Source: Dyella dinghuensis
Lineage (GTDB): Bacteria; Pseudomonadota; Gammaproteobacteria; Xanthomonadales; Rhodanobacteraceae
Assembly: GCF_003977615.1 (NCBI RefSeq)
Contig: NZ_RYZR01000006.1
Coordinates: forward strand, 434,001 to 498,000
Reading direction: 5' to 3'
DNA length: 64,000 bases
The position numbers were made by a program, and so were the translations under genes. Positions 61,772-64,000 of this stretch are shown here, piece by piece. Position 1 is the first letter of the stretch; every line of letters begins with the position of its first letter. A model generated the notes under the pieces. It saw only the letters and a program-made list of their open reading frames with translations. It had not been told where the DNA came from and made no database searches.

Positions 61772-62476
61772 ATGCGTCGCGCCGACCGCCTCTTTCTCAT
61801 CATTAATGCCCTACGTGGGCGCCGTACTGCGTTGCAAGCGCGACAGCTTGCCGAAACGCTGGGCGTCTCGCTGCGCACGGTTTACCGCGACGTGGCCGAC
61901 CTGCAACTTTCAGGCGTACCGATCGAAGGCGAAGCGGGCGTCGGTTACGTGCTGCGCAAAGGCTCGGACATCCCTCCGCTGATGTTTACCGCTGACGAAC
62001 TCGAATCGCTGGTGGTCGGCACGCGCTTTGTCCGCGCCTTTGCCGGCGAGAAACTGGCGGCCGGTGCACAAGCGGCGCTGGTGAAAATTGAAGCGGTGCT
62101 GCCACCGGAATTGCGCGAGCGCTCCTCGCGCACGCGTATTTACGCACCGATCTGGCGCGACGAAGAATCCACCGCTTTTGCTGCGCGCATCGATCAGTTG
62201 CACGCATCGATTGAAACGCAGCGCGTGCTGCGCCTTATCTACAAAGACGAAGTCGGGCGCGAAAGCGAGCGCCAGGTCGAACCGCTGTGCCTCGCTTTCT
62301 GGGGCGGTAAATGGACACTCGGAACGTGGTGCCGTTTGCGTGGCGATTTCCGCAATTTCCGGCCCGATCGCATCGCCCGGCTCGAAGAGACCGGGGAAGT
62401 GTTCGAAAGCCCCACCGGCCGCAATCTGGAGGCTTACCTTCAGGCCATGCGCGGCTACTACTCGGGTCTGGAATAG
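61772..62476 (+). CDS. WYL-domain transcriptional regulator (YafY type)
   Basis: A 234-aa regulator. The N-terminal helix-turn-helix has ALQARQLAETLGVSLRTVYRDVADL (residues about 21-45), and the WYL domain is shortened relative to the paralogue at 361. Its diagnostic triplet reads Trp-Thr-Leu in GGKWTLGTW rather than Trp-Tyr-Leu. The ATG at 61772 (MRRADRLFLIINALRG) is chosen. It lies 124 bp after the GST and probably regulates the neighbouring genes. Confidence 0.85.
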   Translation: MRRADRLFLIINALRGRRTALQARQLAETLGVSLRTVYRDVADLQLSGVPIEGEAGVGYVLRKGSDIPPLMFTADELESLVVGTRFVRAFAGEKLAAGAQAALVKIEAVLPPELRERSSRTRIYAPIWRDEESTAFAARIDQLHASIETQRVLRLIYKDEVGRESERQVEPLCLAFWGGKWTLGTWCRLRGDFRNFRPDRIARLEETGEVFESPTGRNLEAYLQAMRGYYSGLE

Positions 62477-62566
62477 CAGCCGTCGTTCGGCACTCCTGCG
62501 CCCCATCCCCCAAACTCCGTGCTTCGGTTACCCTGCGTGGACCAGGGCTATCGCAGGAGTCGAGTC

Positions 62567-63181
62567 ATGTCGTCAGGCGTGCGTCATCCGTTGTTGTCCA
62601 TCGCGCCGGGAAAGCTGCGCCCGACGCAGATGACCGTAGGCAGGGCCGAAGTCGCGGACAAGCGTTCCGAGTGGGAAAAGCTCGGTAAAAAGAAGCGCAA
62701 GGACCTGCTGGCGCAACACTGGTTTCCCGGTGTGCTGGGTCCGAAGAATCAGGTCTTCATCGTCGATCATCATCACCTTGGTTTGGCGCTATATGAAGAA
62801 GGCGTCAAGGAAGTGCCGGTGATGATCCAGCGCGATTTTTCGTGGCTGGAACCGCCCGTGTTCTGGCACACGATGGAATTCAATCGTTGGGCGCATCCGT
62901 ACGATCAACACGGCCAACGGCAGACGTACGATGCCATTCCAAAGATGCTCAAGGATATGGCGGACGATCCGTTCCGTACGCTTGCTGCGCGCGTGCGTCT
63001 TGCGGGCGGCTATTCGAAAGATGCAACACCTTACTCGGAATTTCTCTGGGCCGATTTCTTCCGGCGCAACATGAAGCTCAAGAGCGGCAACGTCACGCCG
63101 AAAGTGTTGCAAGACGCGCTGCTGATGGCGCATGCGCACGACACGGCGTATCTGCCGGGCTGGAGCGGGCAGATTCAATGA
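62567..63181 (+). CDS. ParB-like protein (ParBc_2 type)
   Basis: A 204-aa cytoplasmic protein whose N-terminal part PGKLRPTQMTVGRAEVADK and PKNQVFIVDHHHLGLALYEEGVKEVPVMI match the ParB-like nuclease (ParBc_2) fold found outside segregation loci. No parA or DNA-binding helix-turn-helix is present, so it is unlikely to segregate chromosomes; the fold may bind nucleotides. The C-terminal part has WADFFRRN and a helical tail. The ATG at 62567 has AGGAG. Its stop overlaps the SulP gene start (ATGA). Confidence 0.8.
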   Translation: MSSGVRHPLLSIAPGKLRPTQMTVGRAEVADKRSEWEKLGKKKRKDLLAQHWFPGVLGPKNQVFIVDHHHLGLALYEEGVKEVPVMIQRDFSWLEPPVFWHTMEFNRWAHPYDQHGQRQTYDAIPKMLKDMADDPFRTLAARVRLAGGYSKDATPYSEFLWADFFRRNMKLKSGNVTPKVLQDALLMAHAHDTAYLPGWSGQIQ

Positions 63182-64000
63182 ACGCCACGGCGGCCTCGTC
63201 CTCGCGCATCGCCGATGTGCTGGCGGGTCTGGCGATTGCCGGTTTGCTTGTGCCCGAAGCAGTTGCGTACTCGGGCATTGCCGGCATGCCGCCGCAGGCG
63301 GGCGTCATTGCGCTGTTCATAGGGTTGATTTGCTACGGACTGTTGGGGCGCAGCCGATTTGCGATTGTGTCGTCGACATCGTCATCGGCCGCGGTGCTTG
63401 CCGCCGGAACGCTGGCGCTTGCAGGCGGCGCGGTGGCAGCGCGTGTCGCCATCGCGGCGACACTGGTGTTGTTTGGCGGTATCTGTTTCCTGATCGCGGG
63501 TTTTGCGCGATTGGGCAGTCTTTCGAATCTGATCGCGCGTCCCGTGTTGCGCGGCTATACGTTTGGACTGGCCATTGTCATCGCGCTCAAGCAGTTGCCA
63601 CATCTGGGTGGCTGGCCGGATCTGCATGGCGATTTTTTACCGTTGCTGGTCGCGGAGCTGGTGCGAACGAGCAATCAAGTGAACGCCTTTATATTGATGA
63701 CGGGCGTGCTTGCACTCGCGTTGCTGTTTGTGTGCGAGCGGGCAAAACGCTTGCCGGGTAGTCTGCTGGTAATTGCGCTCGGCGTTATCGCATCCGGTTG
63801 GCTGGAAGCGCATGGGGTGCCGCTGACAGGCACCATCAATCTGCACATGACGCTTGCGATGCCCACATGGCCGGCAAACGGCCAGTGGTTGCCAAGTGTG
63901 GAATTGGCGGCAGCGCTGTTGTTGATTCTGTATGCCGAGTCGTACAGCTCGATCCGTGGTTTCGCGCTAAAGCATAACGATCCGGTGCAGCCTAATCGCG
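63178..64000 (+). CDS. SulP family anion transporter, N-terminal part (runs off window)
   Basis: The ATG at 63178 overlaps the ParB-like stop (ATGA), and the frame remains open for 274 codons to the end of the window. The start GLAIAGLLVPEAVAYSGIAGMPPQAG is the classic SulP signature, and hydrophobic helices follow at about residues 38-60, 64-85, 90-115, 126-145, 165-185 and 195-215. Substrate could be sulfate, bicarbonate or another anion. The STAS domain, if present, would be outside the window. Confidence 0.88.
   Translation, partial: MNATAASSSRIADVLAGLAIAGLLVPEAVAYSGIAGMPPQAGVIALFIGLICYGLLGRSRFAIVSSTSSSAAVLAAGTLALAGGAVAARVAIAATLVLFGGICFLIAGFARLGSLSNLIARPVLRGYTFGLAIVIALKQLPHLGGWPDLHGDFLPLLVAELVRTSNQVNAFILMTGVLALALLFVCERAKRLPGSLLVIALGVIASGWLEAHGVPLTGTINLHMTLAMPTWPANGQWLPSVELAAALLLILYAESYSSIRGFALKHNDPVQPNR

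Overview
The window looks like chromosomal DNA around the replication origin of a gammaproteobacterium of the order Xanthomonadales (Lysobacterales). Family Rhodanobacteraceae (Dyella/Rhodanobacter-like) is the best guess. This rests on high GC with strong GC3 bias, the run dnaA-dnaN-recF-gyrB followed by tonB-exbB-exbD-exbD-pdxJ (the order known from xanthomonads), the block lptM-dapF-DUF484-xerC-hslV-hslU, and xanthomonad-type intergenic palindromes. No rRNA, tRNA, CRISPR array, prophage or intact insertion sequence was recognised. The genus is inferred and was not tested.

Layout. Positions 1-6.7 kb hold a partial membrane gene, a WYL regulator, a patatin, a YeaO-like protein, a family 2 glycosyltransferase, the segregation genes parB and parA with rsmG, and a mini SPFH protein. 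Positions 6.9-14.3 kb hold pirin, a YecA/UPF0149 protein, exonuclease III, a YtrA-type GntR/ABC transporter operon and an S9 peptidase. Positions 14.4-21.7 kb hold a PA0069-type radical SAM protein, a seven-helix patatin, a small membrane protein, acs, a phosphopantetheinyl transferase and pdxJ. Positions 21.8-25.6 kb hold the TonB energy system and a periplasmic repeat protein.

The origin core is at 25.9-36.1 kb. gyrB, recF, dnaN and dnaA run leftward, and rpmH, rnpA, yidC and mnmE run rightward. The dnaA-dnaN gap carries a perfect DnaA box, three degenerate ones and an AT-rich stretch, so it is the probable oriC. Two more near-boxes lie between dnaA and rpmH. Two perfect 16-bp parS palindromes lie inside recF and are the likely targets of the ParAB encoded at 3.7-5.4 kb.

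Positions 36-46 kb hold ribokinase, a Spy-like protein, a GST, hslUV, xerC, dapF, lptM and small envelope proteins. Positions 46-58.4 kb hold a GNAT enzyme divergent from an RLAN/RimK-type ATP-grasp ligase, aroE, a secreted PNGase A-like amidase, small lipoprotein and membrane proteins, a gamma-carbonic anhydrase with a cNMP-domain patatin, an M3 oligopeptidase and a 2-oxoglutarate oxygenase. Positions 58.5-64 kb hold fbp, then a rightward stress-like row: DJ-1-like protein with its cysteine replaced, an 89-aa unknown, GFA, GST, WYL regulator, ParB-like protein and a SulP transporter cut by the window end.

Most of the window is core housekeeping DNA. The parts most worth a second look are the parS sites embedded in recF, the ATP-grasp/GNAT pair, the PNGase A-like protein with its near-consensus promoter, the altered DJ-1 protein, the membrane-embedded patatin and the perfect 35-bp inverted repeat downstream of a GST gene. 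Domain assignments come from reading motifs by eye and were not confirmed by database search.
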